From: Leptospira paudalimensis
GTDB lineage: Bacteria > Spirochaetota > Leptospiria > Leptospirales > Leptospiraceae
DNA length: 64,000 nucleotides
Assembly (NCBI RefSeq): GCF_026151345.1
Contig: NZ_JAMQPR010000001.1
Span: 781,231 to 845,230, forward strand
Direction of reading: 5' to 3'
The position numbers and the translations under genes are program-made. The notes below the pieces were generated by a model, which had not been told where the DNA came from, did no database searches, and worked only from the letters and a program-made list of their open reading frames with translations. Position 1 is the stretch's first letter, and each line of letters begins with the position of its first letter. This document shows, piece after piece, positions 53,536 to 62,729 of the stretch.

Positions 53536-53858
53536 GGATCCGCAGGGCTTGGTCATTTCTGTTCGCCGTTAGGTGAAAAGAAATGACGGGAGCGAATGCG
53601 AACCCCGAAGGAGCCTGACCCTTGTTCCAATCCATTGTCATTTTAAGATTGAGTGGGAACGCCAAAACCTAATCAGAAAATGCAATCGATTTTTCTAATA
53701 TAGCTTAACATAGCTTAGACGAGGGTTGCTTTGTTTTTGTTCGTTCTTTTTGGTTTTGCCCTAAAAATGGCAAGAAAATGCATCCAAAATCTCTTAAAAT
53801 CAAATGAGTTGACAGGGCGGTTTCTCTCCCCAGCCTGGTTAAATTGAGAGGGAATACC
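53536..53858. promoter_or_regulatory. structured intergenic region between dusA and the XPB helicase gene
   Basis: A 323-base region with no credible gene. GTCATTTCT (53552-53560) and AGAAATGAC (53579-53587) form a perfect 9-bp inverted repeat with an 18-base spacer. GGTCA (53551-53555) can instead pair with TGACC (53616-53620), giving two exclusive stems. A TAGCTTA direct repeat with a 10-base period follows at 53701-53707 and 53711-53717. A consensus TTGACA lies at 53809-53814 with no good -10 box. The block 53541-53625 is richer in G+C than its surroundings. Confidence 0.5.
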
Positions 53859-55556
53859 ATGACCAAGCCACTCACCGTACAAAGTGACAAAACAATGCTT
53901 CTAGAGGTGGATAACCCAGAATTTGAAGCCTGTCGGGACCTCATTGCCAAGTTTGCCGAGCTCGAAAAAAGCCCGGAATACATGCATACATACCGCATTT
54001 CTCCACTTTCATTGTGGAATGCTGCTTCTATCAAAATGACAGCTGATGAAATCATTGAAGGCCTTACTAAATTTGCTCGTTATTCTGTTCCCAAAAACGT
54101 GATGAACGAAGTGAGAGAACAAATCTCTCGTTATGGAAAAGTGAAACTTGTCAAAGAAGAGTCGGGCGAGTTGTACATCATCTCCAATGAAAAAGGTTTT
54201 ATCACTGAGATTGCGAATAACCGTGCCGTTCAACCCTTCGTGGATGGAATGGAAGGTGATAAAATTCGAATCAAAAAAGAATACCGTGGTCACATCAAAC
54301 AAGCGTTAATCAAAATTGGTTTCCCGGTAGAAGACCTTGCTGGTTATGATGAGGGAAATAAATACCCGTTTAACTTACGTCCTACGACAAAAGGTGGGAT
54401 TAAGTTTGGAATGCGAGACTACCAAAGAGCATCTGTGGAAGCCTTCCATGCAGGTGGGCGTAATGAAGGTGGATCTGGTGTTGTGGTACTTCCTTGTGGT
54501 GCGGGTAAAACCATCGTGGGAATGGGAGTGATGCAAATTGTGGGAGCGGAAACTCTCATCCTTGTAACTAACACTTTGTCCATTCGCCAGTGGCGAAATG
54601 AAATTTTAGACAAAACCGATATCCCTGAATCAGACATTGGGGAGTATTCTGGCGAATTAAAGGAAATCAAGCCGATAACCATCGCTACGTATAACATCCT
54701 CACTCACAGAAAGAAAAAAGGAGGGGACTTCACCCACTTTCATATCTTCAGTGCCAACAACTGGGGGCTCATTGTGTATGATGAGGTGCATTTATTACCA
54801 GCTCCTGTTTTCCGTATGACATCGGAACTCCAAGCCAAACGTAGGTTAGGTTTAACAGCGACTCTTGTTCGTGAAGATGGACTGGAAGAAGATGTGTTTT
54901 CACTCATTGGACCTAAAAAATACGATGTACCTTGGAAGGAACTCGAAGCGAAGTCTTGGATTGCGGAAGCCAATTGTGTGGAAATCCGTGTTCCCATGGA
55001 AGATGACCTTCGTATGAAATACTCTGTTGCGGATGACCGTGAGAAGTTCCGATTAGCATCAGAAAATCCAGAAAAACTTCGTGCGATTAGTTATATTTTA
55101 AAGAAACATTCCACTAACAACATTTTGGTGATTGGACAGTACATCAATCAGTTAGAAGAAATTTCCCAAACCTTCAAAATCCCTTTGATTACGGGAAAAA
55201 CTCCTCTTCCTGAAAGACAAGAGCTTTACCAAGCGTTCCGTACTGGTCAAATCAAACAACTTGTGGTATCAAAGGTAGCAAACTTTTCCATCGACTTACC
55301 AGATGCAAATATTGCCATTCAGGTATCGGGTACGTTTGGATCAAGACAGGAAGAAGCACAGCGATTAGGGCGTATCCTTCGTCCGAAATCACAAGATAAC
55401 ACAGCAATTTTTTACTCACTGATTTCGCGTGATACCAACGAAGAAAGGTTTGGTCAAAACAGACAACTCTTCCTCACCGAACAAGGGTATGAATACGAAA
55501 TTTATACTTTGGACCAGTTCAAAGAAACAGTTCCAGAAGAATCACTCACGAAATAG
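53859..55556 (+). CDS. XPB-type DNA helicase
   Basis: A 565-residue SF2 helicase similar to eukaryotic and archaeal XPB. It has an N-terminal damage-recognition-like domain (about 1-180), the Q-like GMRDYQRASVEAF, Walker A GAGKT (214-218), the DEVH box (308-311), the RED motif (338-340 in LVREDGLEEDVF) found in XPB proteins, and motif VI QRLGRILRPK. XPB opens DNA in repair and transcription in eukaryotes; bacterial copies occur in a minority of genomes, including Leptospira and mycobacteria. The ATG at 53859 follows GAGAGGGA. No Bax1 nuclease partner is adjacent. Confidence 0.9.
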   Translation: MTKPLTVQSDKTMLLEVDNPEFEACRDLIAKFAELEKSPEYMHTYRISPLSLWNAASIKMTADEIIEGLTKFARYSVPKNVMNEVREQISRYGKVKLVKEESGELYIISNEKGFITEIANNRAVQPFVDGMEGDKIRIKKEYRGHIKQALIKIGFPVEDLAGYDEGNKYPFNLRPTTKGGIKFGMRDYQRASVEAFHAGGRNEGGSGVVVLPCGAGKTIVGMGVMQIVGAETLILVTNTLSIRQWRNEILDKTDIPESDIGEYSGELKEIKPITIATYNILTHRKKKGGDFTHFHIFSANNWGLIVYDEVHLLPAPVFRMTSELQAKRRLGLTATLVREDGLEEDVFSLIGPKKYDVPWKELEAKSWIAEANCVEIRVPMEDDLRMKYSVADDREKFRLASENPEKLRAISYILKKHSTNNILVIGQYINQLEEISQTFKIPLITGKTPLPERQELYQAFRTGQIKQLVVSKVANFSIDLPDANIAIQVSGTFGSRQEEAQRLGRILRPKSQDNTAIFYSLISRDTNEERFGQNRQLFLTEQGYEYEIYTLDQFKETVPEESLTK

Positions 55557-55564
55557 AGGACAAA

Positions 55565-56782
55565 ATGAAACTTGTAGCAAAACGACTCGATGTCGTAGAA
55601 CCTTCTCCCACTCTCGCAATCACGGCTAAAGCCAATCAATTGAAAGCGAGTGGACTTGATGTGGTTGGATTCGGAGCAGGGGAACCTGATTTTGATACAC
55701 CAACTCATATCAAAGAAGCTGCTAAAAAAGCAATGGACCAAGGGAAAACAAAATACACTCCCGTGAGTGGAACTGTTTCTCTGAAAGATGCCATTATAAA
55801 GAAGTTTGAAACTGAAAACGGATTAAAGTACGAAAAAAATCAAATCATTGTAGGAACGGGTGGAAAACAAGTTCTCTATAATTTTTTTATGGCAACTCTC
55901 AATCCTGGGGATGAAGTGATTATCCCTGCACCGTATTGGGTGAGTTATGCGGATATCGTACGTTTGGCAGAAGGAACTCCTGTGATTGTACCAACGGATA
56001 TTTCCAGTGGATTTAAAATCACAGCTGACCAATTGGAAAAAGCAATCACATCCAAAACAAAAGTTTTTATCTTTAATTCCCCATCCAATCCAACGGGAGC
56101 AGCTTACACTCGTTCGGATGTCGAAGCACTCGTGAAAGTTTTGGAACCTAAAGACATCCTGACTGTTTCCGATGATATCTATGAAAAAATCATTTATGAT
56201 GGATTGGAATTTGTAAACCCTGCGATGATCTCCGACAAGATGAAGGAAAAAACCTTTGTCATCAATGGTGTCTCCAAAGCTTACTCGATGACGGGTTGGA
56301 GGATTGGTTACGGGGCAGGCAATGCGGAAATTGTGAAAAACATGGATACCATGCAAGGCCAATCCACAAGCAATGCTTCTTCCATTTCACAAGCAGCTGC
56401 GGAAGCAGCCCTCACAGGAGACCAAACACCTGTAGCGGAAATGCTAAAGGCTTTTGACAAACGTCGTAAACTCATCGTGGGACTTTTACGAGAGATCCCT
56501 GGTGTGGAATGCCGTGTGCCTGAAGGTGCATTTTATGCATTCCCTTATATCACAGGTGTGTATGAAATGCCTGGATTCAAACGACTCTTGGCTGAAAAAA
56601 AAGAATCTTCGTATTCAAAACTTTTTTGTGATGTGCTTCTCGATAAATACAATGTGGCAGCAGTGCCTGGGATTGCATTTGGAGATGACAAAGCCATTCG
56701 ATTGTCTTATGCGTTAGGTGATAAAGACATTGAAAAAGGTGTGGCTCGCATCAAACAAATGGTAGAGGATTTACAAAAATAA
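55565..56782 (+). CDS. class I aspartate aminotransferase
   Basis: A 405-residue PLP enzyme that interconverts aspartate and 2-oxoglutarate with oxaloacetate and glutamate, and may accept other amino acids. The PLP lysine is Lys238 in NGVSKAYSMTGWRIGYG; SPSNPTGAA (Asn175), DDIYEKI and the terminal Arg in RLSYALG are in place. The TGKxWR-type motif and length fit the AspC class Ib group. It starts 8 bases after the XPB stop with a GAGGACAAA site, so the two genes are probably in one transcript. An alternative is an aromatic-acid transaminase. Confidence 0.9.
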   Translation: MKLVAKRLDVVEPSPTLAITAKANQLKASGLDVVGFGAGEPDFDTPTHIKEAAKKAMDQGKTKYTPVSGTVSLKDAIIKKFETENGLKYEKNQIIVGTGGKQVLYNFFMATLNPGDEVIIPAPYWVSYADIVRLAEGTPVIVPTDISSGFKITADQLEKAITSKTKVFIFNSPSNPTGAAYTRSDVEALVKVLEPKDILTVSDDIYEKIIYDGLEFVNPAMISDKMKEKTFVINGVSKAYSMTGWRIGYGAGNAEIVKNMDTMQGQSTSNASSISQAAAEAALTGDQTPVAEMLKAFDKRRKLIVGLLREIPGVECRVPEGAFYAFPYITGVYEMPGFKRLLAEKKESSYSKLFCDVLLDKYNVAAVPGIAFGDDKAIRLSYALGDKDIEKGVARIKQMVEDLQK

Positions 56783-56783
56783 G

Positions 56784-57926
56784 ATGAAGTCTGTCCCTTT
56801 ACTGAAACTATTTTGTAAAGGGACAATCGGATTTATTACAGATCGATTTCGATTATTGTATTTTGGAAACAAATTACAAGATTTTGGATTTTGTTATCCA
56901 GTTGGAATTCTAAAAAAGATCAGCTTGGTTTTGTTAGTTGTACTGTTTGGTATCAATCCAATTTTCCCGGCACCTACCCTCCAAGAAAAACCAAAACATA
57001 CTAAACCATCCGAACTTTTTAAGAGGGACATCCATTCCGAAATTGTGATCCCTGTGATTGGTCTCAACTTACATCTTTTTGCTGACCAAAAGAGTGATGT
57101 TTTACGTAAACTAAAGTTTGGTGAACCTGTTACCTATGATCAAAATTCACTGGAAAGCCCCAAAGAAGATTGGATTCCAGTGAAACTCCAAGATGGACTT
57201 TCCGGATTTATCAAACGTTCTGTTGTACGCTCAGTTCCGCCAAAACAATACCTTTCTACATTGTTATTTGAAGCTGAAAAATTGATACTATCGAAACAAG
57301 TGGATTTTTTGGCAAAAGAAGAAATCACAGATACCATATTTTCAATCTCTTCTTCGGGTAAATTTACAGGAGATGAGTTTATTTTCCTGAGAGCAAAGGC
57401 TGGTTTTTTCTTAAAAAAAACAGTGGACCTGATGAATGAAAAGGGAATCAAACCTGACAATGATCCCGAAACTCTTGAGTTTTTAAAACGCCACCAAACA
57501 AAATTATTATATGATTATTCCTCTGGAAAATATTACGTAGATTCCAATTACTTTTGGAAATTACTCGAATCTTATCCAAAAACAAAACATTCGGATTACG
57601 CAGGTTACTTGGCAACAGAAAGTATTCCTGTGATTGAATGTGGGGTAGATTTACGTTGTCGATTGGAAGAGTTAAGGAAAGGGAAATTGCGATATTTGTA
57701 TTTGTTCCCAACTGGAAATTATGTAAACCTTTATACAAGGGATATTGTAAAATCCTTAAGTTCCATGACAAAAGATCCAGATTCGATTCCATGTTTTTCT
57801 CCAGTGGGAGAAGGAATCAAATCAGAGATCAACCAAATGTTCCGTTATGCATCGGAAATTGGTCCTCGAGAAAAAAAACAAATCCTACCTCATTTACAGA
57901 TTCTAAAAAAAGAATGTTTTCGTTAA
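56784..57926 (+). CDS. SH3-like domain protein, membrane or secreted
   Basis: A 380-residue protein that begins one base after the aminotransferase stop. A hydrophobic segment at about residues 47-63 (ISLVLLVVLFGINPIFPA) follows an unusual 40-residue N-terminal stretch, so the true start may be later. A bacterial SH3-like domain follows at about residues 85-155 (LNLHLFADQKSDVLRKLKFGE and LQDGLSGFIKRS). The remaining 200 residues are helical with a few cysteines and match no family I know. It may bind peptidoglycan or act in the envelope. Confidence 0.6.
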   Translation: MKSVPLLKLFCKGTIGFITDRFRLLYFGNKLQDFGFCYPVGILKKISLVLLVVLFGINPIFPAPTLQEKPKHTKPSELFKRDIHSEIVIPVIGLNLHLFADQKSDVLRKLKFGEPVTYDQNSLESPKEDWIPVKLQDGLSGFIKRSVVRSVPPKQYLSTLLFEAEKLILSKQVDFLAKEEITDTIFSISSSGKFTGDEFIFLRAKAGFFLKKTVDLMNEKGIKPDNDPETLEFLKRHQTKLLYDYSSGKYYVDSNYFWKLLESYPKTKHSDYAGYLATESIPVIECGVDLRCRLEELRKGKLRYLYLFPTGNYVNLYTRDIVKSLSSMTKDPDSIPCFSPVGEGIKSEINQMFRYASEIGPREKKQILPHLQILKKECFR

Positions 57927-57960
57927 TCTTAACTTAAGTTTCAGTCAAAAGGAAAGTTTT

Positions 57961-58758
57961 GTGAAATTAAATTACAAAGTTTATCCATTTCAAAATCCCA
58001 ATCCGAATCAAAAGTCGATCGGTGAAATAGTCATCTTACATGGGTTATTTGGTTCGTCAAAAAACTGGGTGACTGTTGCCAGATTTTTATCCGAGTTCGG
58101 TCAAGTTTATGCAGTTGACCAAAGGAATCATGGTGATTCTCCTCACAGTGACGAACATTCCATACCTCTCATGGCGGATGATTTGGAAACATTCCTACAT
58201 GATTTAAAGATCCAAAATCCGATTTTACTCGGTCATTCGATGGGAGGTCTCGTGGCGATGTATTTTGATTTGATGCATCCAGGACTACTCAGCCGACTGA
58301 TCATCCAAGACATTGCACCAAGGTCATATCCATTTGCGTATGACAATGAGATAAAGTCGATGGCTTTCCCTCTCAGTGGATTTAGCTCACGTACGGAAAT
58401 TGATACGGAAATGGCGAAGTACGTAAAGGATACATTTATACGCCAATTTTTGCAAATGAGTTTGGAACGAAAAGAAGATGGTTCTTATCATTGGAAATTG
58501 AATGTAGAGGGAATCAATCACGCTAGAAGAGTTTTTGATGATGTATTTTCATTTGATAAAATTTCTCAAACTAGGACATTGTTTTTGTTAGGTGGGAATT
58601 CCGAATACATTAAAGAATCTGACCTTTTGATTATGGATCAGTTTTTTCAAAATAATGTAAAAGTAAAAATTGAAGGTGGTGGGCATTATATCCATTTTAC
58701 CCACCAGAAAGTATTTTTGGAAGAACTTGGAAATTGGTTACAAAACGAGTTTGGTTAA
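57961..58758 (+). CDS. alpha/beta hydrolase, esterase-like
   Basis: A 265-residue alpha/beta hydrolase with a GTG start after an AAAGGAAAG site. It has the oxyanion-region HGLFGSSKNW, VDQRNHGDSPHS, and the nucleophile elbow GHSMGG (Ser at about residue 98), with a C-terminal His in GGGHYIHFTHQ. The pattern HGLFGSSxNW is like YbfF-type acyl-CoA/ester hydrolases. The substrate is unknown. It converges with dps 5 bases away. Confidence 0.85.
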   Translation: MKLNYKVYPFQNPNPNQKSIGEIVILHGLFGSSKNWVTVARFLSEFGQVYAVDQRNHGDSPHSDEHSIPLMADDLETFLHDLKIQNPILLGHSMGGLVAMYFDLMHPGLLSRLIIQDIAPRSYPFAYDNEIKSMAFPLSGFSSRTEIDTEMAKYVKDTFIRQFLQMSLERKEDGSYHWKLNVEGINHARRVFDDVFSFDKISQTRTLFLLGGNSEYIKESDLLIMDQFFQNNVKVKIEGGGHYIHFTHQKVFLEELGNWLQNEFG

Positions 58759-58763
58759 CTTCC

Positions 58764-59234
58764 TTATTCTTCGAGTAACGAACGTAACATCCATGCTGTT
58801 TTTTCGTGAATGTCGAGTCTTTGTGTTAATAGATCCAAGGTTGCTTGGTCATTTCCTTTTTCTGCTGGAGCATAAGCTGCACGTGCTGTGCGAATCACGG
58901 CTTCGTTCCCTTCCACTAAATTTTTGATCATATCTTTTGCTTTTGGAACTTCTTTGTCTTCTGAAATACTAGAATACTTTGCAAATTCCCATCCACCCAT
59001 TGGTGCATAATACCCGAGAGAGCGGATTCGTTCTGCAATTGGATCAATTGCATTCCAGAGTTCTGTGTATTGAGTCATAAAAAGAAGGTGTAGTGTTTGG
59101 AACATCGGCCCTGTAACATTCCAATGGTAACTATGTGTTTTTTGGTAGAGAGTGTATGTATCAGCTAACAGTTTTTTTAAAGATTCGGAAATCGCACTTC
59201 TTTCCTCTTCTGGAATTCCAATATTAATTTTCAT
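58764..59234 (-). CDS. dps: Dps-family ferritin-like protein
   Basis: A 156-residue protein that stores iron and may coat DNA during stress. The ferroxidase-site region [20 protein letters not shown] with the later [13 protein letters not shown] (about residues 33-70) is characteristic of Dps. The length and four-helix layout are normal. The ATG follows GAGGAACC. A TATAGA -10 element with a weak TTGGAT -35 lies upstream on the minus strand near 59259-59282, next to a CCAATTGG palindrome (59277-59284); regulation by a peroxide sensor is plausible but not shown. Confidence 0.92.
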   Translation of the reverse strand: MKINIGIPEEERSAISESLKKLLADTYTLYQKTHSYHWNVTGPMFQTLHLLFMTQYTELWNAIDPIAERIRSLGYYAPMGGWEFAKYSSISEDKEVPKAKDMIKNLVEGNEAVIRTARAAYAPAEKGNDQATLDLLTQRLDIHEKTAWMLRSLLEE

Positions 59235-59307
59235 TTTAGGTTCCTCATTGTTCTATAGCGTTAGACTCGATTGAATCCAATTGGTCCAATCGGATCAGTC
59301 GATAATT

Positions 59308-59925
59308 TTATTTATTTAATTCACTTACAATTCGATCGACTAAACTTTCTGCGACAAAATCATATTGGCTTGTTGCAACTAAAATATCCTCACGACTCCA
59401 AATCAGTCCAAGTCCTAGAGTATATTGTAAAAGTCGTGCCATGGTCCAATCGGCACCTGGTTTTTTCCGTGCATTGACAATCACTTGTCCCGATTCTATA
59501 TGAACGATTTTTAAGGAAACTGTATCGACTAAATTTGGGATAAGTTTCCCTTTATCATCGAATTTTTTTAGCGCAGAACCTCTGCCAAAAACCAGGGCAT
59601 CCACACCTAGAACTTTTCCAATTCTAACGGCTGTTTGCGTATCTATGATTCCTGTTTTGGAAAAACTTTGCTCATTTACAACTTTTGAAAGTTGTTCACG
59701 TTCTATAACTTTGAAGGGAAGCGATTTTGCGATTTGTAAAGAAACCGCATCTGTGAATTCGTCACCCCATTTTGCCTCTTCTATATCAAAAATGAGAACC
59801 GCAACTTTTGTGATTCCTAGATTGGATTTTCCTGATTCAGGGTATTGGATCGCTGCATCCATTGTCCGACAATTGGTTAACGATACCGAAAGTAGTAGGG
59901 AGAAAAACGCTAAATATTGTTTCAT
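59308..59925 (-). CDS. CsgG-like lipoprotein
   Basis: A 205-residue lipoprotein (MKQYLAFFSLLLSVSLTNCRT, Cys near residue 19) related to CsgG/LpoB-type proteins. It contains ITKVAVLIFDIEEA, the strand-helix VIEREQLSKVVNEQSFSKTG, and RIGKVLGVDALVFGRGSAL, a common pattern for this family. Members act in curli secretion or penicillin-binding-protein control, but no curli gene is near. I start it at 59925 after AGGAAA; the longer frame to 60012 overlaps the divergent hydrolase region. Confidence 0.75.
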   Translation of the reverse strand: MKQYLAFFSLLLSVSLTNCRTMDAAIQYPESGKSNLGITKVAVLIFDIEEAKWGDEFTDAVSLQIAKSLPFKVIEREQLSKVVNEQSFSKTGIIDTQTAVRIGKVLGVDALVFGRGSALKKFDDKGKLIPNLVDTVSLKIVHIESGQVIVNARKKPGADWTMARLLQYTLGLGLIWSREDILVATSQYDFVAESLVDRIVSELNK

Positions 59926-60051
59926 AGATTTCCTAAAGATGAAGGTAAAGTTGTTAAGAGAGCAATTCTTTTTCGGTGTAAATTGGAAGATTTTGAAAAA
60001 TTCGCTTCCCACTTGGCTATGTTCCTAGAACTTCCTACTAGACACTTGTCC

Positions 60052-60963
60052 ATGAAAAAAAATCTCAGTTGGATTATACTCATTCTCGCCTTCTTTCTGC
60101 TAGTTGCTTCTTGTTTTCTTTCCGAACAAATTTTAACACCTTCCGTTTCGATGGAATTTGACGATGAAAAATTGAGAAAACAAATCGCCTTTTCTGAATT
60201 TGCATTACCGACGCCAGAAACAATTCGTTTTCAAAATGGTGTTTTGCGTTTAAGAGGTTGGTATTTCAAAAATCCCAAAAAACAAAATTGTGGGGTCATT
60301 CTTTTGCATGGATTTACCAATTCTAAAATCCAAATGTTACCGTATGCGACTCCATTTTGGAAACGAGGTTGTAGTTTGTTTTTGTATGATGCCAGGGCTC
60401 ATGCGGAAAGTGACGGTACGTATTCAACATATGGTTACCATGAAAAAATGGATTTAGAGAGGGCGGTTGAATATTTTTCAGAGATAGACAATACCCCAGA
60501 AGATCGGATTGGTATTTTTGGTATCGATTTAGGAGCTTCAACAGCGCTACAATTTGCAGATGGACAATACGAATATGGATTTGTGATCGCAGATACTCCC
60601 TACAAAGACATGAGGTCTTTTGTAGAACATCGTTATGAAAGTATTTATTCTAGATTGGTTCGATTTTTCACTCCACTCAGTTTATCGATCGCGGAAATTA
60701 GAGGTGATTTATTAGTCAATGAGGTTTCACCATTGAATGCAGCAAAATTAATTACCAAACCAGTTTTGATTTTGTTTCCCAATGATGGAGATCAAACACA
60801 AAAAGAGGATGCAGAACTCGTCGCTTCCAACTTAAAAACGACAACTAAAAAATTAGCACCTTATTCGACTCAAAATGTTTTAATGAACCAAAACCAAACC
60901 ATTTCTCCTGAATATGAGTTGATCCTTCTTGGTTTTTTAAAGGACATTAAGTTTGTAAAATAA
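60052..60963 (+). CDS. alpha/beta hydrolase-fold protein with altered active site
   Basis: A 303-residue protein with an N-terminal membrane or lipoprotein signal (about 5-22, with LVASC) and an alpha/beta hydrolase fold. It has VILLHGFTNSK, LYDARAHAESDG and the nucleophile turn FGIDLGAS. The usual GxSxG serine is replaced by Asp, and the C-terminal region (LAPYSTQNVLMNQNQ) shows no catalytic histidine. Asp nucleophiles occur in haloalkane dehalogenases and epoxide hydrolases, but the lack of His points to a non-catalytic protein. The start at 60052 has no clear ribosome-binding site; an ATG at 60019 is an alternative. Confidence 0.7.
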   Translation: MKKNLSWIILILAFFLLVASCFLSEQILTPSVSMEFDDEKLRKQIAFSEFALPTPETIRFQNGVLRLRGWYFKNPKKQNCGVILLHGFTNSKIQMLPYATPFWKRGCSLFLYDARAHAESDGTYSTYGYHEKMDLERAVEYFSEIDNTPEDRIGIFGIDLGASTALQFADGQYEYGFVIADTPYKDMRSFVEHRYESIYSRLVRFFTPLSLSIAEIRGDLLVNEVSPLNAAKLITKPVLILFPNDGDQTQKEDAELVASNLKTTTKKLAPYSTQNVLMNQNQTISPEYELILLGFLKDIKFVK

Positions 60964-61009
60964 GTTTCTGATAGTATCGAACGGATAACTATCTTCTCAA
61001 TTGTAGCTC

Positions 61010-62719
61010 TTATTTTATTTTGATCAGTTTTGGTAAACTCTCCCATGTGCCATCATCACGAGTGGAGTAGTTGAGGTAAACTGGCAAGGAACCGATACCA
61101 ATCCCTGCGGATATAGCAAAACTATAATTGAGTTTCCCATTGGCAGATTGGAGTTGTTCTGGATTTGTAATACCCGTACTATATGAACTTGGGAGTGATG
61201 GAATTTGAGTAACGCTAGTTAAGTTGTCGCTACTACGATAGATTTCGATTGTAGGAGAAGCAAAATTTGCTGCATTCGAAAGTAAAAAATAATGGTTGGA
61301 ATTAGAACTTTTGACAGTTCTTAATCGTGAAGAACCACCACCTATACTCGAAGTAAAACCAGTAATCTGTGTACCATTTTTTGGAATGGTTGGACTTGCA
61401 TTTGCATAGGAACCTTTTGGAAAGGTTGTACCAAAATAATTTGGTGAAGAAAATAAAACTGCTACCAATTGGTCTTGGACAGGGAAAACGGGTGAGTCAA
61501 AAGTAGTAGGTGAGACTGCATCAAAGGTAACTTGGTTTGTGGTAAGATCTGGAATTTTGATACTTTTAGATAGAAACGTACTCCCGAAAGAAGTTGGGCA
61601 CTGTAAATAATTCACACCCAAATGAGAAATGAGTTGGTACGCAACTAAGGAAACATCAGGAGTTGCGACCGAACAACTAAAATCACCCACTAAATCAGGA
61701 GTTGTATCAGAATCCAGTTGAATGATCAGAGGATTTGGGACTCCAGATAACAAAGGGGTTCCCAAATACTTACCACTCCCTAAGGCAAGAGCCGGGTAAT
61801 ACCAAGCATTATCAACACTCTCAAAAAATCGATGGAGGTTCGGCAAAGTTTTCTCAACCACTTTTACGGATGATGGAGGAAGGAAAGCAGAGAATTTCAC
61901 GTAAAGATTTTTATTACTCGAAAATGATAAACCTGGATAACTTCTTGTTTCTTCTGAGAGGAAAAAAACATACTCAGATCCATTGAACATGGGAAGAGAG
62001 ACTTTTAATACAGTCTCGGTGGTAGTGTTCCTTCCCAAACTGACTCCGTCAATTTTTGTGATTTGGTCATAATATTCACCATCTGCACTGGAAGCAATGT
62101 AACCAGTCGTTGTAAAATTATTGGCACCATTAAAGTTTGATTGTACTTCTAGATAAATGAACTGCCTTCCATTGGCAGAACCAAGAGAAGTAAATGTATT
62201 ACTTGTTGCGAATCTATTTCTATAATTTGCCAAATCTTCCAGTATGTACTGTGCATTACCTGTCTGTTTATAAATGGAAAATAATTGTTTGGTGATACCA
62301 TTGTAAATCCGAAAGGAAGCAGTCCCAATAAAGGTATTACTTACATTTTTTAAAGAGATATTTGCAATTCCTCTTTCACTAAAAAACAAAAACGCTCTAC
62401 CTGATGTATCAAGTGTTGCTGTATAAGTTTGAACATTCCCTGATTCGCCATAAGGAGATGTTGCCACACCATTTTCATCTGCTTCGTTAAAGACAAAGTA
62501 TTCGATGACTCCATTTGCATAGGGAGTTCCATTGGAGTCAGTAAACTTCATGAAAAGTACAGATTGGCTTTGAGTGTTAAAAGCATCTGCTAAAGCTAGT
62601 AATCTTAGTAAAGCTTGCAAAGAGCCAATGTCTTCTGAAGGATCCAAACTAGATGGTTTAAAGATTTTACATTGGAAAAATAAAAATGAGATCAAAACTG
62701 TTAAGATGATTCGCTTCAT
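61010..62719 (-). CDS. large lipoprotein of unknown function
   Basis: A 569-residue lipoprotein with signal peptide and Cys near residue 17 (SFLFFQCKIF). The mature protein is rich in Ser, Thr, Asn and Gly and in predicted beta strands, with NSNHYFLLSNAANF, TLDTSGRAFLFFSERGIANI and a repeated aromatic pattern. It may be a beta-propeller or beta-sandwich surface protein, but I recognise no domain. The ATG at 62719 follows AGGAAA. It begins 11 bases after the DUF5683-like gene stops, so both may be in one transcript and exported by the Lol system. Confidence 0.62.
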   Translation of the reverse strand: MKRIILTVLISFLFFQCKIFKPSSLDPSEDIGSLQALLRLLALADAFNTQSQSVLFMKFTDSNGTPYANGVIEYFVFNEADENGVATSPYGESGNVQTYTATLDTSGRAFLFFSERGIANISLKNVSNTFIGTASFRIYNGITKQLFSIYKQTGNAQYILEDLANYRNRFATSNTFTSLGSANGRQFIYLEVQSNFNGANNFTTTGYIASSADGEYYDQITKIDGVSLGRNTTTETVLKVSLPMFNGSEYVFFLSEETRSYPGLSFSSNKNLYVKFSAFLPPSSVKVVEKTLPNLHRFFESVDNAWYYPALALGSGKYLGTPLLSGVPNPLIIQLDSDTTPDLVGDFSCSVATPDVSLVAYQLISHLGVNYLQCPTSFGSTFLSKSIKIPDLTTNQVTFDAVSPTTFDSPVFPVQDQLVAVLFSSPNYFGTTFPKGSYANASPTIPKNGTQITGFTSSIGGGSSRLRTVKSSNSNHYFLLSNAANFASPTIEIYRSSDNLTSVTQIPSLPSSYSTGITNPEQLQSANGKLNYSFAISAGIGIGSLPVYLNYSTRDDGTWESLPKLIKIK

Positions 62720-62729
62720 AAACATTTCC

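Noticed and set aside
53568..53575. GTTAGGTG, similar to the GTTRRRY core of an integron attC site, also at 1994 and 7872
   Set aside because: No matching RYYYAAC partner or cassette order is seen, and TTAGGT is a frequent Leu-Gly codon pair in this sequence, so the word is common.
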